Shown here piece after piece: positions 16,771 through 25,339 of a stretch of 64,000 nt of DNA; position 1 is the first letter of the stretch; every line of letters begins with the position of its first letter. This DNA comes from Candidatus Bathyarchaeota archaeon. GTDB taxonomy: Archaea; Thermoproteota; Bathyarchaeia; 40CM-2-53-6; JALHTG01. The DNA lies in contig JALHTG010000019.1 of the NCBI GenBank assembly GCA_022865705.1, positions 62,001 to 126,000 of the forward strand. The letters run 5' to 3'. The translations under genes and the position numbers were made by a program. Below the pieces are notes generated by a model that saw nothing but the letters and a program-made list of their open reading frames with translations, did not search any database and was not told the DNA's origin.

Positions 16771-19700
16771 CTAGTTCTGCGAGGATCTAGGAGCTCTTTC
16801 TATCCCTACTGTTAGCTTCTCTCCAGCGAGTTTGTAGTCGAGCACATACGCTGCTTTGGATGGGGATTCATTGCTTATTTCGACTGCCAGAGTTTCCGTT
16901 GCTATGTACTCATGGAAGGTCGAAAAGGCTTGAAGAATCTTCGGTCCTCCGTCGTAGTAAACCAAGATCTTATCGTCGATGTTGAAGCCAGCCTTCTTCC
17001 GTTGATCTTGTACCCGTCTGACTATGTCTCTGGCTAATCCTTCCAGAGCTAGATCTTCTGGAATCGTCTTCTTAACGCCAACAAGAATGTCATCTTCTTC
17101 AACGACCGCCCATCCCTCTTTCGCTTTGGTCGTTATACGTAGTTCGTCTGGAGATACTGAAACTGTGCGGCCATCGACGACTACCTCGACCGTTGCTCTT
17201 TCTTTCTGGGCCAAAACAAACGCTTTCTGATCCATCTTCGAGATTGAATCGCGTAGCTTTGGCAAAATCCTCCCATGCTTCTCTCCTGCTATTTCCGGAA
17301 TAAGCTCTGGAACTTGTTCCACAAGTTCATCTTTGTCGCTTGTAAGATCTAGTTCTTTGACATTCAATTCGTCTCTGACTAGTTCTGAGAGATCTTGGAG
17401 ACTTTTTGCAGCTTCTGCGTTTGTGACGATTTTCGCAGCCGAGAGAGGTTGTCTCAGTTTTACGCCACATTTTCCTCTTGCGGCTCTGCCCAAACTGCAG
17501 ACCTTGATGACCAGATCCATATCTCTTTCGAGTTTCTCGCGCATGAGGGACTTTTCTTTGATAGGCCATTCACAATGGTGAACACTTTCAGGAGCAGAAG
17601 GATTGACGTTTCGAACGAGGTTCTGATAGATCTCCTCGGTCACATACGGAATGAAAGGTGCCGAGAGGTTCACTAGATCTGTAAGGCAAGAATACAAGGT
17701 CTGGTATCCCGCCTCTTTATCCGCGTCAGAAGTGCTCTTCCAGAATCTTCTTCGGGATCGCCTGACGTACCATGTTGACAATTGATCGACGAAGGATTCT
17801 AGTGCGGCAGCTGCACCAGCAGGATCGTACTCGTCTAGAAAGCTACTTACCTCTGACTTGAGTGTCTGTAGCTTTGACAGAAGCCATTCATCAATCGCCG
17901 TGAGTTCAGCCTTCCGTCTACCGGGAGTCCAACCATCTAACCTTGCGTAGGTGGTGAAGAAGCTGTAGATATTCCACAGCGGAATCAGAAACCGCTTCTT
18001 TACTTCTTCTCCCTTCCCATATCCGAAAAGCAGATCCGCATCAGGGCGCGCTAGGCAGTATATCCAACGCATCGCATCTGCGCCAATCTTCTCGACAGCC
18101 TCATCAAACCAGATGGCAGTTCCCCACGATTTGTGCATCTCCCTACCATCTTCAGCTAGCACAGTACCATGGCCAAAACACGTCAAAAAGGGGGATCGAC
18201 CCTCCATAATCGTACTCATTGCCAGCATCGAATAGAACCAGTTTCGGAATTGCCCAGGAAAGGACTCACATACAAGGTGTGCCGGAAACCACTCCTTCCA
18301 ATAGTCTCGATCATAACGATAGCCTAGGCTTGAGTAAGCAACTATCCCTGCATCAAGCCACGGATTCCCTACGTCTTGTATCCTAGACATTTGAGCACCA
18401 CATTTCGGGCACCTAATCCTGATGCAGTCAATCCACGGCCTATGCGGCGAATGACCACCAAACTCCTTCAATCCTTCGACAGATCGTTTTCTCAGTTCTT
18501 CTTCACTGCCAAGGACATCAAAGGCTCCGCATCCTGGGCATTTCCATATCGGAAGAGCCAGTCCCCAGTACCTCTTCTTTGAGATCATCCAGTCGTCCAT
18601 GTTGCTTAACCAGTCTAGTTCCTGCTGCAAGCCATACGTAGGTATCCAACGAACCTGTTTTGCGACATCGATTATCTGATATCGAAGATTCTGCTTTTTC
18701 TCTTCAGGCGTCAAGTCTTCAGGTTTGTCAATCTTCTTTCCCATCGAAATGAACCATTCATCGACGAGTCTGAATACAAGTTCGCTTTCACATCGCCAGC
18801 ATACTGGGTAACGGTGCACATATTTCTCCACTCGAAAGAGTAGGCCCTTTTTCTCCAAGTCCCTGATGACTGGTTCAGCTGTTTCGTAGGCGTGCAAGCC
18901 AGTCAACCAGCCGAAACCTTCTGTAAAGGTCCCGAATTCATCAAGAGGAGCCACAGCTGGTAGGCCGTAATCTCTGCCCAGTTCGAGATCCTCTTTGCCG
19001 CAACCAGGCGCGATATGAACTATGCCAGTGCCCTCTGTTTCACTGACTTCTTCCCACAGGATCACTCTGTGTGCATCGACAGCTCCAGAGCTCTTCTCTG
19101 ATTCAAGCTCGTCGAATGGGCCTTGATAAGTCCATCCTTCAAGTTCTTTTCCTTGCATTTCCGCTAGGACCTCATGCTTATTCAGAACAGTTCTTTCAAT
19201 GGTGGCTTTGGCAAGATAGAGAATCTCGTCATTTCTGCGTATCTTTGCATAGGTCAGATCTGGGTGAACTGCGACGGCAACGTTCGAAGAAAGGGTCCAC
19301 GGTGTCGTAGTCCACACCAGAAGGGACTCTTTCATCCTACCGTTGAGTGGAAACTTTATTGTGAGAGCATCATGAGTAAGCTGGCGATAACCTTCTGTCG
19401 CTATCTCATGCTCCGAGATGGCGGTGGAACATCGGGGACACCAAGGCAACACATCAGTTCCTTTGTATATCCATCCCTTGTCGTGGCACTTCTTTAGGGC
19501 AGCCCATATCGTGTAATTGTTCTCATCAGACAGTGTGAAGTATGACCCACCGAGCTCAGGCATCCCCAAGCGTCCAATCAGATACTCCCCCGTTCCTGTC
19601 AAAACACCTGCCTTACCAGTGATCGAGATTGTCTTGTCAGGTTGATCCAGAGCGTCGGCAAGTTTCCGTAGGAGATCAGGATCATCCCAATCCATCCAGT

Positions 19701-20118
19701 ATCCAAGCCTGATCGATTGCTCCACCTGAACCGCGGCAAATCTGAGTGCTCGCTGTTTACAACGCTTCACGAATTCTGCTACGCCATATGCCTCGATTTC
19801 CCTCTTGGACTTGAACCCAAGCTCCTTCTCCACTTCTACCTCAATCCACAGTCCTTGACAATCGAAACCATTTCGATACTGGAGCTCATGTCCTTTCATC
19901 GCGTGGTAACGCTGGAAAAGATCTTTGTAAGTTCGGCCCCAAGCATGATGGACCCCCATGGGATTGTTGGCTGTAATCGGTCCGTCAATGAACGACCACG
20001 GGGTCTTACCTTTGTTGAGTGCTGCTCGTTTTTCGAAGGCTTTCGTTTCCTTCCAAAACTGCAGAATCCGATGCTCCAATTCCGGAAGATCGAAACTACT
20101 GGCTACTTCCCTGAACGT
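16771..20118 (-). CDS. ileS: Isoleucyl-tRNA synthetase, variant type, probable ACG start
   Basis: Class Ia synthetase charging tRNA-Ile. Order: catalytic N-terminal half with PMGVHHAWGR at the HIGH position; CP1 editing domain (TTTPWTLSSNVAVAVHP, GTGIVHIAPGCG); zinc-binding pairs CPRC, CWRC, CPGC, CPKC; EMHKSWGTAIWF at the KMSKS position; an anticodon-binding helical domain and a C-terminal extension. HIGH and KMSKS are both atypical. The first canonical start, TTG 20079, cuts off FREVASSFDLPE, which matches IleRS N-termini; the only codon in the initiator position is ACG 20118, preceded by GGTGTGA. From ACG the protein is about 1115 residues. Confidence 0.85.
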   Translation of the reverse strand, partial: TFREVASSFDLPELEHRILQFWKETKAFEKRAALNKGKTPWSFIDGPITANNPMGVHHAWGRTYKDLFQRYHAMKGHELQYRNGFDCQGLWIEVEVEKELGFKSKREIEAYGVAEFVKRCKQRALRFAAVQVEQSIRLGYWMDWDDPDLLRKLADALDQPDKTISITGKAGVLTGTGEYLIGRLGMPELGGSYFTLSDENNYTIWAALKKCHDKGWIYKGTDVLPWCPRCSTAISEHEIATEGYRQLTHDALTIKFPLNGRMKESLLVWTTTPWTLSSNVAVAVHPDLTYAKIRRNDEILYLAKATIERTVLNKHEVLAEMQGKELEGWTYQGPFDELESEKSSGAVDAHRVILWEEVSETEGTGIVHIAPGCGKEDLELGRDYGLPAVAPLDEFGTFTEGFGWLTGLHAYETAEPVIRDLEKKGLLFRVEKYVHRYPVCWRCESELVFRLVDEWFISMGKKIDKPEDLTPEEKKQNLRYQIIDVAKQVRWIPTYGLQQELDWLSNMDDWMISKKRYWGLALPIWKCPGCGAFDVLGSEEELRKRSVEGLKEFGGHSPHRPWIDCIRIRCPKCGAQMSRIQDVGNPWLDAGIVAYSSLGYRYDRDYWKEWFPAHLVCESFPGQFRNWFYSMLAMSTIMEGRSPFLTCFGHGTVLAEDGREMHKSWGTAIWFDEAVEKIGADAMRWIYCLARPDADLLFGYGKGEEVKKRFLIPLWNIYSFFTTYARLDGWTPGRRKAELTAIDEWLLSKLQTLKSEVSSFLDEYDPAGAAAALESFVDQLSTWYVRRSRRRFWKSTSDADKEAGYQTLYSCLTDLVNLSAPFIPYVTEEIYQNLVRNVNPSAPESVHHCEWPIKEKSLMREKLERDMDLVIKVCSLGRAARGKCGVKLRQPLSAAKIVTNAEAAKSLQDLSELVRDELNVKELDLTSDKDELVEQVPELIPEIAGEKHGRILPKLRDSISKMDQKAFVLAQKERATVEVVVDGRTVSVSPDELRITTKAKEGWAVVEEDDILVGVKKTIPEDLALEGLARDIVRRVQDQRKKAGFNIDDKILVYYDGGPKILQAFSTFHEYIATETLAVEISNESPSKAAYVLDYKLAGEKLTVGIERAPRSSQN

Positions 20119-20581
20119 CGGTCACACCATCCTGCGCGTCCATCAATAGAATCTAGCTGTACGTTGATTCGGTTGTCAAAAGCTTTAGAAGAATGAGTTC
20201 GTCGGGAAGCCCCGAATTTCTTGATCCCTCATGTTCTTCCACGCAACGCCGTGTTTGTTGCATCCCGAATATATTAGGTTTGTTCGCTTTTTTGGGAGGA
20301 TTCAGCAAGCTAATGTTAGAAGACAGAATCTTTCTTCGATCTCGGTCGGAACTGAGATCCACTAGCACTAGTTGACGACATACCTATTGCTGGAACAAGG
20401 GGCAAAGGGCGTTGAGCATATGGCTTGCCGGGTAGGATCAACTAGTCAGCGCGAGTCATTCTTCGAAGCAATATTCTGCATATACAGACACGGCCAGCAC
20501 GCGCGCAGGCTCGATTTCGGCTGCGCATTATTTATAAGGATCTTGGTCAAACATGGTCGAGATTCGATCGAGGCACAACCA
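20119..20581. other. Divergent ileS-aglB intergenic region
   Basis: About 460 bases between two divergently transcribed genes. It contains the aglB TATA box near 20531 and, on the minus strand at about 20134-20089, a 15-codon frame opening MDAQDGVTDVQGSS that overlaps the ileS initiation region. Longer frames here on both strands have no protein-like composition and I do not call them. No repeat or RNA gene is apparent. Confidence 0.4.
20531..20538 (+). promoter_or_regulatory. TATA box of aglB
   Basis: TTTATAAG within cattatttataagga. Transcription would start near 20558-20562, leaving a leader of about 20 bases before ATG 20582. This argues against the longer frame that opens at 20372. Confidence 0.6.
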
Positions 20582-23338
20582 ATGCCAGCCATCTCTGGGG
20601 TCGGCGGAAAGATCAGAGACTTCGTCAGCGATAGATTTCGTAGAGAAGTCTTCTCATCACGGATTCGAGCAGCTATAGGCCGCGTTTCTGAGGTTTCGAA
20701 GGCTCAGGTGGCGCTGTCTGCAGCTTTTCTGAGCATAATCTGTGTGGCAACGTTGTTGAGGATGCTGCCATTAAGATGGGGTTTTTTCCTATCTGAGTTC
20801 GATCCCTTTTTTCAGTATAGGATAGCTGACTTCGTGGCCAAGAACGGATACGCAGCCTGGTTCACATGGCATGATAACATGAGTTGGTATCCCTATGGCC
20901 GAGATGTATATATGTCAGCGTTCCCCGCCCTTGGGTTTACTGCAGCCGCTCTTTTCAGCTTCCTTAGGGTCATGGGCCTTGATGTAACGGTCATGCAAGT
21001 ATGCATAGTCTTCCCCGTTATCATGGGCGTTTTGACAGTTGTCATGGTTTACCTGCTAGGGAAGGATCTTTGGAGCAGAAGCGTAGGCCTTTTCGCCGCA
21101 CTATTCCTGGCAATCAACGGTTCTCACCTAAGTCGAACTTCACTGGGTTTCTTTGACGACGAAACTATCGGCATCTTCTCAATGGTTCTGATTTTTCTAC
21201 TGTACCTGAGGGCCATCTCTCCTCAACGTACAATGAAGTCTACGTTGGCCTACGGGATAATGTCCGGGCTGGTCTTGACGTATTTGAGCTGGGGATGGGG
21301 TGCGTTCAGGTACCCCATGGTGCTACTATACCTCTTCACTACGCTCATGGTTCTTATCAGGCGATACGACACTAGGATGCTCGTCGCATTTGCTGCAGTG
21401 TACGGTATCCAGCTTGCAGCGGCCCCTCAGCTCCCCTATCTCGGCATCCCGTTCTTGAAGGAGTGGACGACCTTAGCAGTTTTCGGTGTATTGGGTCTTC
21501 TGGTTTTGGCTGAGATCGCCAAACGTGTAAGCGCAACACGGATGAGGCTGCTCGCATTTGTGAGCATAGGCGGAATGATCGCTGTTGCTTTTCTGGTTCT
21601 TTGGTATCAAGGCGTTGCCACGCCTCTTGTTGCAAAGTTCATCGCAGTGATCGATCCTACAAGAAGGCTTAACATGCCACTGGTGGAGTCAGTGGCTGAG
21701 CATCGTCCAGCAACTTGGGCAACGTTCTTCTACGAGTCCGGAGTCCTTCTTTTCCTTGGCATATTTGGATTCGCCTTTGTGGCTCAAAGAGCTAGGAATA
21801 GCGACATCTTTTTGCTGCTTTTCGGTCTATCCGCTGTCTATTTTGCCGGTTCCTTGGTCAGACTCACATTGGTCCTTGCACCGGCCTTAGCGATACTGGG
21901 AGGAGTTACAATGGTTGAACTGTGCAAACCATCAGTGGATATTCTACGAGAGGCGGTGATATTTCCACGAAGAAAGATGCGGTTTACTGCAAGAGTCAGC
22001 AGAGAATTCGGAGTGGCAATACTCCTTGTACTCATTTTGATCATTATACCTACCTTTGCTAGAACCACACAAGAAGCCTATTCCCCTGTTACAATAGCGA
22101 CTTCAAGCTTTCCTGCATCTCCGAAGGAAGGCGAAGAGCAGAACTATCAGGATTGGCTAGAAACTCTCTCATGGATGAAGGAAAATCTACCTAGAGACGC
22201 AGTCGTATTTTCGTGGTGGGACTACGGCTACTGGATCACTACTCTAGGAGAGAAACGAAGCCTGGCTGATAACGGCACAATCAACTCGACACAAATCGCT
22301 ATGATCGCACGTGCGTTCATCCTAAACGAAACCATGTCCATACCAGTTTTGAAGCGGTATGATGTTTCTCACATAGCGATATTCAGCGCGTGGGAGATAA
22401 CCAAAGAACAACAGATCCAATTCTACGGGGTCGGAGAAGACAGTAAATGGTACTGGATGGCAAAGATATGTAACGGGACAACCGATCGATCAGGCCTGAA
22501 GATAGTGATCACTGAGAACAGAACGGAATCAGATACCACATATTACAGAAAAACTATTCAGGATGGAAAAGTGCTTTCCTCAGAGCAGATTGCAGACAAG
22601 CAGGGAATCAAACCGAATACGGTTATCGGCCAGCTCTTAATGAAAACTGTTGGAGCGAGTGATACGGAATCAGAATATTTCTCCTCGGTTTTCAATTCGA
22701 AGAAGAAATGGGTATCAGTGTACTCTGTGACCTATCCAGAACCGTCGACATTGGACTTCTACGCGACCCCCAAGAAGATCGTTTACAACGAGTCGTTCGT
22801 CGAGTTGTCTGGCCGAATCTCCTCAAAGGAAACGAGTCTGGCAGGCATGACAGTTGCGCTCGAATACTCTGTAGACAAAGGGGGGAATTGGGTTGAGATA
22901 GCAACTGTGCGTTCAGACGCAAAAGGCACATACAGATACGCTTGGACTCCCCATGCAGGCTCCTTCCTTGTCAGAGCAAAATGGGATGGGATTCTGAGGA
23001 AGTTCTCCCGCGCCCAGAGTCCAAACCTAGAGCTACTCGTTGACAAGGGACGCGTCACTCTGTCGGTTCAACCGTCCGCACTTCAGATATCAGCTAGTCA
23101 GAGCCTGACGCTCACATGCAAACTATCGAAGGCAATATCAGTCGGAACAATGACAGTAGACTCCTCCACGGACAATCAGACCTGGTTATTGGCGGGTTCT
23201 GGGGAAGTGAAGGATGGCACGTTTACTCTCAACTTGATACCGGAGAAAGCTGGCAAGTACTATATTCGAGTGGTATGGGTCCCGGACGAGAACTACGAAG
23301 AAGTTCCTGAAAAGCGCTTCATCATTAACGTCACGTGA
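20582..23338 (+). CDS. aglB: Oligosaccharyltransferase AglB (STT3 family)
   Basis: Transfers lipid-linked glycan to Asn in N-glycosylation sequons at the outer membrane face. About 918 residues from ATG 20582. The first acidic metal-binding motif is in FLSEFDPFFQYR, the second (DxE type) in GFFDDETIGIF; about 13 hydrophobic helices follow, then the soluble domain with WWDYGYW at about 545-551. The last roughly 200 residues form two beta-sandwich-like repeats (VELSGRISSKETSLAGMTV and SASQSLTLTCKLSK), resembling Ig-like modules and not present in short AglB proteins. A TATA box at 20531 supports this start. Confidence 0.93.
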   Translation: MPAISGVGGKIRDFVSDRFRREVFSSRIRAAIGRVSEVSKAQVALSAAFLSIICVATLLRMLPLRWGFFLSEFDPFFQYRIADFVAKNGYAAWFTWHDNMSWYPYGRDVYMSAFPALGFTAAALFSFLRVMGLDVTVMQVCIVFPVIMGVLTVVMVYLLGKDLWSRSVGLFAALFLAINGSHLSRTSLGFFDDETIGIFSMVLIFLLYLRAISPQRTMKSTLAYGIMSGLVLTYLSWGWGAFRYPMVLLYLFTTLMVLIRRYDTRMLVAFAAVYGIQLAAAPQLPYLGIPFLKEWTTLAVFGVLGLLVLAEIAKRVSATRMRLLAFVSIGGMIAVAFLVLWYQGVATPLVAKFIAVIDPTRRLNMPLVESVAEHRPATWATFFYESGVLLFLGIFGFAFVAQRARNSDIFLLLFGLSAVYFAGSLVRLTLVLAPALAILGGVTMVELCKPSVDILREAVIFPRRKMRFTARVSREFGVAILLVLILIIIPTFARTTQEAYSPVTIATSSFPASPKEGEEQNYQDWLETLSWMKENLPRDAVVFSWWDYGYWITTLGEKRSLADNGTINSTQIAMIARAFILNETMSIPVLKRYDVSHIAIFSAWEITKEQQIQFYGVGEDSKWYWMAKICNGTTDRSGLKIVITENRTESDTTYYRKTIQDGKVLSSEQIADKQGIKPNTVIGQLLMKTVGASDTESEYFSSVFNSKKKWVSVYSVTYPEPSTLDFYATPKKIVYNESFVELSGRISSKETSLAGMTVALEYSVDKGGNWVEIATVRSDAKGTYRYAWTPHAGSFLVRAKWDGILRKFSRAQSPNLELLVDKGRVTLSVQPSALQISASQSLTLTCKLSKAISVGTMTVDSSTDNQTWLLAGSGEVKDGTFTLNLIPEKAGKYYIRVVWVPDENYEEVPEKRFIINVT

Positions 23339-23364
23339 GCGAGGTAGCGTAAGACAAGAACGCG

Positions 23365-23511
23365 CTAACGCTCACTCCTGTACTTGGCGTACTTGTCTTG
23401 AGGAGAGAACTTTGCTGGATGGGGAATTACTGTTTCTTTTCCACAAATGGGGCAAGTGGGCTTAAGTGTGTATCTTCCGCATTCCAAGCATTTTCTGATC
23501 TGCCATTTCAA
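23365..23511 (-). CDS. nop10: Ribosome biogenesis protein Nop10
   Basis: A 48-residue core component of the box H/ACA ribonucleoprotein that guides pseudouridylation, where it supports the Cbf5 active site. Two cysteine pairs (CLEC at 8-11, CPIC at 20-23) form the archaeal zinc ribbon, followed by the conserved [16 protein letters not shown] tail. The TTG start (23511) overlaps the aif2a stop by four bases (TTGA), so translation is probably coupled. Confidence 0.95.
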   Translation of the reverse strand: MKWQIRKCLECGRYTLKPTCPICGKETVIPHPAKFSPQDKYAKYRSER

Positions 23512-24287
23512 TCGATTTGGCGCCCCTCGCCCCCCACTGCCTTGATGGAGGAGATCGCTTCGTCGACGGCTTCCTTGAGAACTGTTTCAGCGTCTGAGTA
23601 GTCTGAGGCAGTGACTTCGAGACGATACTTGGGTGCTCCAACCGCGTAGATCTTGACATCGGTTCCTTTGGGCTTTGTTTTTTCTGCATCGAGCAACGCC
23701 GTCTTTATTCCGACTATTCCGTCTGGTTTGGGTGACGTGAGCTCTATTGTGCCTGTCAACGTGGTTCTCTTTATTTTGATCTTTGATCTCGCGTTCTCAG
23801 TTAGAGCCTTTGCCCATTCCACAGTGAGTCCAAGTTTCGTGAAGACTTCTTCTCCTTGATCAATTGATCTCTCCAATGTCTCGTAGAGAGAGTCGTACTG
23901 GCCTAGAATCATGTTTCGGATGCTGTTGAGTGTGTTATCGTCTGTGGAAAGCTTTTCTTTCGTGCTCTTGAGTATGGCCTCAGCCTTCTTGCTTTTCTTC
24001 CATTCAAGCATTTTTTCAGCTTTCTCACGTCCAGTCACTCTTCTCAGCGAGAGGTCAACTTCGCCTCTTTGTCTGTTGACTCTTAGAACTTTGAGAACAA
24101 CCTTCTGTCCTTCTCTTGCGTGATCTTTGATATTTCTCACCCAGGTCGTTGAGATCTCAGAAACTGGAATGAGTCCTTCTCTTCCGTATTCGTCGAGGGT
24201 CACATAGGCCCCGTATGAAACTGTGCTCTTGACTGTCGCAACAACTAATTCTCCAATTTCGGGGTATGTGTCTTCGGTAATGGCCAT
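23508..24287 (-). CDS. eif2a: Translation initiation factor 2, alpha subunit
   Basis: Alpha subunit of aIF2, which with beta and gamma brings Met-tRNAi to the small ribosomal subunit. The N-terminal S1/OB domain (about 8-85: [36 protein letters not shown]) is followed by a helical middle domain and a C-terminal alpha/beta domain (about 175-259). Length 259 is normal. The position between rps27e and nop10 is a classic archaeal arrangement; it starts four bases after the rps27e stop. Confidence 0.97.
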   Translation of the reverse strand: MAITEDTYPEIGELVVATVKSTVSYGAYVTLDEYGREGLIPVSEISTTWVRNIKDHAREGQKVVLKVLRVNRQRGEVDLSLRRVTGREKAEKMLEWKKSKKAEAILKSTKEKLSTDDNTLNSIRNMILGQYDSLYETLERSIDQGEEVFTKLGLTVEWAKALTENARSKIKIKRTTLTGTIELTSPKPDGIVGIKTALLDAEKTKPKGTDVKIYAVGAPKYRLEVTASDYSDAETVLKEAVDEAISSIKAVGGEGRQID

Positions 24288-24291
24288 CTTC

Positions 24292-24489
24292 TCACGCGCC
24301 TAGGGCCTGTACTATTTCTCCTTTGATGTCTGCTTTGCCTCCACGAGTCTCTAGAAGGAATTCTTCGCAGACATTGCACTTTATTGATGTTGAGCTCCTG
24401 TCGAAGACCACCTGCTCATTTCCGCATTTTTGGCATTTGATTTTGAGGAATGTGCTGCCAGGTTGAGGAATCAGCTCTTTCCGGGTCAG
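24292..24489 (-). CDS. rps27e: Ribosomal protein S27e, probable CTG start
   Basis: A zinc-ribbon protein of the small subunit: KELIPQPGSTFLKIKC, then CQKCGNEQVVF (first cysteine pair) and IKCNVCEEFL (second pair), ending GEIVQALGA with TGA 24292-24294. No in-frame ATG, GTG or TTG exists between the upstream TAG and the conserved LIPQPGS. The codon in the right place is CTG 24489, 10 bases after a strong AGGAGGT and just past the L44e stop codon. That gives 65 residues, the usual length. Confidence 0.9.
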   Translation of the reverse strand: MTRKELIPQPGSTFLKIKCQKCGNEQVVFDRSSTSIKCNVCEEFLLETRGGKADIKGEIVQALGA

Positions 24490-24496
24490 TTGTCTC

Positions 24497-24775
24497 TTAA
24501 CCTCCTATCTCCATTTTTCTCAGTCTAGTTCGATATCTGGACACGGTGTGGCTGCATGTCTTGCACTCGAGCTTGGCAGTCATCTTCTTTGTTGTCTTTG
24601 CCGTTCTTTTCAGTTCCGGGTATTTCTGTCCGCCGTAGCCGTGCTGTCTTCGTTCTTGACGTCTTGCTCCCCACGAAAGTGATCGCTGTTTCCCAGCCTT
24701 GTAAAGCGAAACAGAATGCTCCGTATGCTTCTTGCATCTTGGACAGTACGTCGTTATCGTCTTTGGTACGTTCAT
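24497..24775 (-). CDS. rpl44e: Ribosomal protein L44e
   Basis: A 92-residue large-subunit zinc-binding protein near the E site. It opens MNVPKTITTYCPRCKKHTEH and closes with CKTCSHTVSRYRTRLRK; the two CxxC pairs bind one zinc. Its stop TAA lies within the Shine-Dalgarno region of rps27e, so the pair is probably translationally coupled. Its ATG overlaps the gins gene stop by four bases. Confidence 0.97.
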   Translation of the reverse strand: MNVPKTITTYCPRCKKHTEHSVSLYKAGKQRSLSWGARRQERRQHGYGGQKYPELKRTAKTTKKMTAKLECKTCSHTVSRYRTRLRKMEIGG

Positions 24776-25338
24776 CTTTCTTCAACCTCCACCTTCACCG
24801 CTACCCCCTGATGTACTAGTGCTTGAGCGTTCTCGGTAGGCAGCGTCGCTATGTCTTCGGGTCTAAAGGGCCCGTAGGTCCTCAAGTCTACCCCGATTAT
24901 CGCGGGAACGTCACAAGTAAACCGCACTAATATTTGTTGCGGCAAATCTGCTGGCCCTGATGTAGTGGCTTCAGTCTGCCTCCCTTCCAAAAGGTTTCTT
25001 CTCAGTTTCGAATACTGATTAGAAGCTTCGCTAAGTCTTTGATAGATAGCCTCCTCCTGTAGGGTAAGGGATTCCATGGGAATCGGCTTTTCGTCTGGCA
25101 GAAGCGACTCCAACATCTTTCTGAACCTGGTGGTCACAATTTCGGATGTCAGTCTTTTTCCATTCTCATATTCCTGTTTAAGCAGTCTGCTCTTCATGGT
25201 CTTAGTATCCATCATTCTTTGACTTTCTCTCAGTTTTTTCGTGTACTCTGTTGCTCTTTCGAAGAAATTCTTTGGGAGAGATTGCAGATCTTTCGTCAGT
25301 CTTTCCTTTTTCCATGCATCATATAGTTCCTGATACAT
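24772..25338 (-). CDS. GINS complex subunit (Gins51/Sld5-Psf1-like)
   Basis: GINS is part of the archaeal CMG-like helicase at the replication fork. The 188-residue protein opens MYQELYDAWKKERL and has the N-terminal helical A domain (about 1-120), then a beta-rich B domain at the C-terminus (ILVRFTCDVPAIIGVDLRTY), the A-B order of Gins51/15. I take ATG 25338 rather than an extension to 25506, which would overlap priS deeply. It starts right after the priS stop, consistent with a replication operon. Confidence 0.85.
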   Translation of the reverse strand: MYQELYDAWKKERLTKDLQSLPKNFFERATEYTKKLRESQRMMDTKTMKSRLLKQEYENGKRLTSEIVTTRFRKMLESLLPDEKPIPMESLTLQEEAIYQRLSEASNQYSKLRRNLLEGRQTEATTSGPADLPQQILVRFTCDVPAIIGVDLRTYGPFRPEDIATLPTENAQALVHQGVAVKVEVEER

Positions 25339-25339
25339 G

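Noticed and set aside
20372..20581. N-terminal extension of AglB from 20372
   Set aside because: A TATA box at 20531 lies inside the extension, and the extra 70 residues have no membrane or family features.
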